A stretch of 6,785 nucleotides of DNA from Candidatus Nomurabacteria bacterium. Its GTDB lineage: Bacteria; Patescibacteriota; Minisyncoccia; Phycocordibacterales; UBA9973. A program made the translations under genes and the position numbers. Below, in pieces: positions 6,097-6,785 of the stretch; position 1 is the first letter of the stretch; each line of letters begins with the position of its first letter. The notes below the pieces were generated by a model, which saw only the letters and a list, made by a program, of their open reading frames with translations, was not told where the DNA came from and did no database searches. Where the stretch lies: NCBI GenBank assembly GCA_020846955.1, contig JADLCZ010000022.1, positions 1 through 6,785 on the forward strand, in the 5' to 3' direction.

Positions 6097-6657
6097 ATGA
6101 GAATTATTGATAAAGAGTCAAATTCAGGAAAAATAATTTATGCCCTTGGTATGGGTATAGGTATTACTGTTGCTTTAGCAAACAGAAGGACAAGCTATAA
6201 AACTACAAAATTACTAATAAATAAAGTCTTTGGCTTGAATAAAAGACCAAAAAATTTAAACAGATGTTTTTATCAGATGAGAAAACTCAAACTTATAAAG
6301 ATAGAAAAAATTGGGGATGATAATAAAGTTATATTGACAGAAAACGGTCAAAAGATTTTTCTTAGATTTAATTATGAAAACCTGCAATTAAATGAAAATA
6401 AAATCTGGGATCGAAATTTTCGAATGATACTTTTTGATATACCCGAAAAAAATAAAAGAGCAAGAGATGCTTTTCGCTTAAAAATGAAGGAATTAGGTTG
6501 CGTGAAATTTAATGATAGTGTGTGGGTCTACCCATATCCGTGCCAGACGGAAATAGATTTTATTGCTAATTATTGGAATGTAGGGAAATATGTTCATTTT
6601 GCAATAGTTAAGGAAATTACTAACAAAGAGAATCTAGAAAAATACTTTAATTTATAG
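6097..6657 (+). CDS. PaaX/Cas2-like winged-helix protein
   Basis: This 186-residue protein has three parts. First is a short hydrophobic stretch (about 13-28, IIYALGMGIGITVALA), perhaps a weak membrane segment or a helix core. Next is a basic region leading into a probable winged helix (about 50-98, including FYQMRKLKLIKIEK and LTENGQK). Last is a ferredoxin-like Cas2/PaaX-type domain (about 104-186) with RMILFDIPEKNKRARD (109-124) and SVWVYPYPC (141-149). D114 of FDIPE corresponds to the first-strand Asp of Cas2. Proteins of this layout are common in CPR genomes and are often labelled Cas2 or PaaX-like. There is no CRISPR array or cas1 here, and the N-terminal helix-turn-helix argues for a DNA-binding regulator. 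Palindromes on both sides could be its binding sites, the upstream one overlapping its own promoter (inference). No effector-binding site is recognisable. Confidence 0.85.
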   Translation: MRIIDKESNSGKIIYALGMGIGITVALANRRTSYKTTKLLINKVFGLNKRPKNLNRCFYQMRKLKLIKIEKIGDDNKVILTENGQKIFLRFNYENLQLNENKIWDRNFRMILFDIPEKNKRARDAFRLKMKELGCVKFNDSVWVYPYPCQTEIDFIANYWNVGKYVHFAIVKEITNKENLEKYFNL

Positions 6658-6667
6658 TTTTTACTAT

Positions 6668-6701
6668 TACATTAATAAAAGCTACCGCTTGTATTAATGT
6701 A
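6668..6701 (+). repeat. 34-nt palindrome, copy B
   Basis: TACATTAATA (6668-6677) pairs perfectly with TATTAATGTA (6692-6701). After one A/G mismatch, AAGC (6679-6682) pairs with GCTT (6687-6690) around a TACC loop. It is the better-paired partner of copy A (6052-6085), and the two together bracket the PaaX/Cas2-like gene. Confidence 0.8.
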
Positions 6702-6720
6702 GGATGTTTTTATTTTTTTT
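6668..6720 (+). terminator. Intrinsic terminator after the PaaX/Cas2-like gene
   Basis: The hairpin of copy B (14 paired positions, one mismatch) is followed, after GGATG, by a T-rich run from 6707 to 6720 (five T, A, eight T). It lies 11 nt past the stop codon. The few bases between stem and T tract make it slightly non-ideal, but it is the strongest terminator-like signal between the two genes. Confidence 0.7.
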
Positions 6721-6729
6721 AGATAAATA

Positions 6730-6738
6730 TGGTAAAAT
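6730..6738 (+). promoter_or_regulatory. Extended -10 promoter, predicted leaderless start of last gene
   Basis: TGgTAAAAT (6730-6738) is an extended -10 box ending 6 nt before the ATG at 6745, the same geometry as the box upstream of the hydrolase gene at 5467. No clear -35 hexamer is present. The AGGGG (6739-6743) just before the ATG is too close to act as a normal Shine-Dalgarno site. Confidence 0.6.
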
Positions 6739-6744
6739 AGGGGT

Positions 6745-6785
6745 ATGAAAATCAAGAAATTAGGACATTGTTGTTTTGTTGTAGA
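6745..6785 (+). CDS. Probable metallo-beta-lactamase-fold hydrolase, 3' truncated by window edge
   Basis: Only 13 full codons are visible: MKIKKLGHCCFVV, with the next codon cut after GA. This N-terminus resembles the first strand of MBL-fold metal-dependent hydrolases of the UPF0173/UlaG-like type, which commonly open with a KLGHxCxxI-like segment. The metal-binding HxHxDH motif would lie beyond the window. The start is supported by the extended -10 box 6 nt upstream and by the terminator before it. Identification rests on a very short stretch. Confidence 0.55.
   Translation, partial: MKIKKLGHCCFVV

Noticed and set aside
6097..6785. CRISPR-Cas locus suggested by the Cas2-like domain
   Set aside because: No regularly spaced repeats and no cas1 or other cas gene are present; the two 34-nt palindromes are over 600 nt apart and enclose a gene.

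Overview
The window looks like part of a small, AT-rich bacterial genome of the Candidate Phyla Radiation (Patescibacteria, probably a Parcubacteria-like lineage). This rests on recognising several protein types: a Cys-rich double-zinc-ribbon protein, a Cas2/PaaX-like winged-helix protein, and a eukaryote/archaeal-type (IleS2-like) isoleucyl-tRNA synthetase carrying an inserted domain. It also fits the very short gene spacing and the near absence of Shine-Dalgarno sites. All genes lie on the + strand. Stops are TAG or TAA, and no in-frame TGA was seen. No database search was possible, so the taxonomic placement is an inference.

Layout: (1) 1-1427 is the 3' part of a Cys-rich protein gene whose 5' end lies outside the window. 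(2) 1430-1640 holds a promoter, an isoleucine-type T-box leader with a very short Stem I (specifier ATC at 1480-1482), and an intrinsic terminator. (3) 1644-1901 is a three-helix SemiSWEET/MtN3-type transporter. (4) 1903-5457 is ileS, starting one base after the transporter stop codon. IleS carries a complete histidine-phosphatase domain between the two halves of its catalytic core and, separately, an in-frame palindromic repeat in the editing domain. (5) 5467-6051 is an RBBP9/YdeN-like serine hydrolase. (6) 6097-6657 is a PaaX/Cas2-like winged-helix protein flanked by two copies of a 34-nt palindrome; the downstream copy is also a terminator. (7) 6745 to the window end is the start of a probable metallo-beta-lactamase-fold hydrolase.

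How the genes work together: uncharged tRNA-Ile should stabilise the antiterminator and let RNA polymerase read into the transporter and ileS. That would link a small permease and the isoleucine-charging enzyme to isoleucine supply. Three downstream genes have a -10 box ending 6 or 7 nt before the ATG, which predicts leaderless mRNAs. The most unusual features are the phosphatase-in-synthetase fusion, the ultrashort T-box controlling a SemiSWEET-ileS pair, the in-frame palindromic insertion in ileS, and the paired palindromes around the PaaX/Cas2-like gene.
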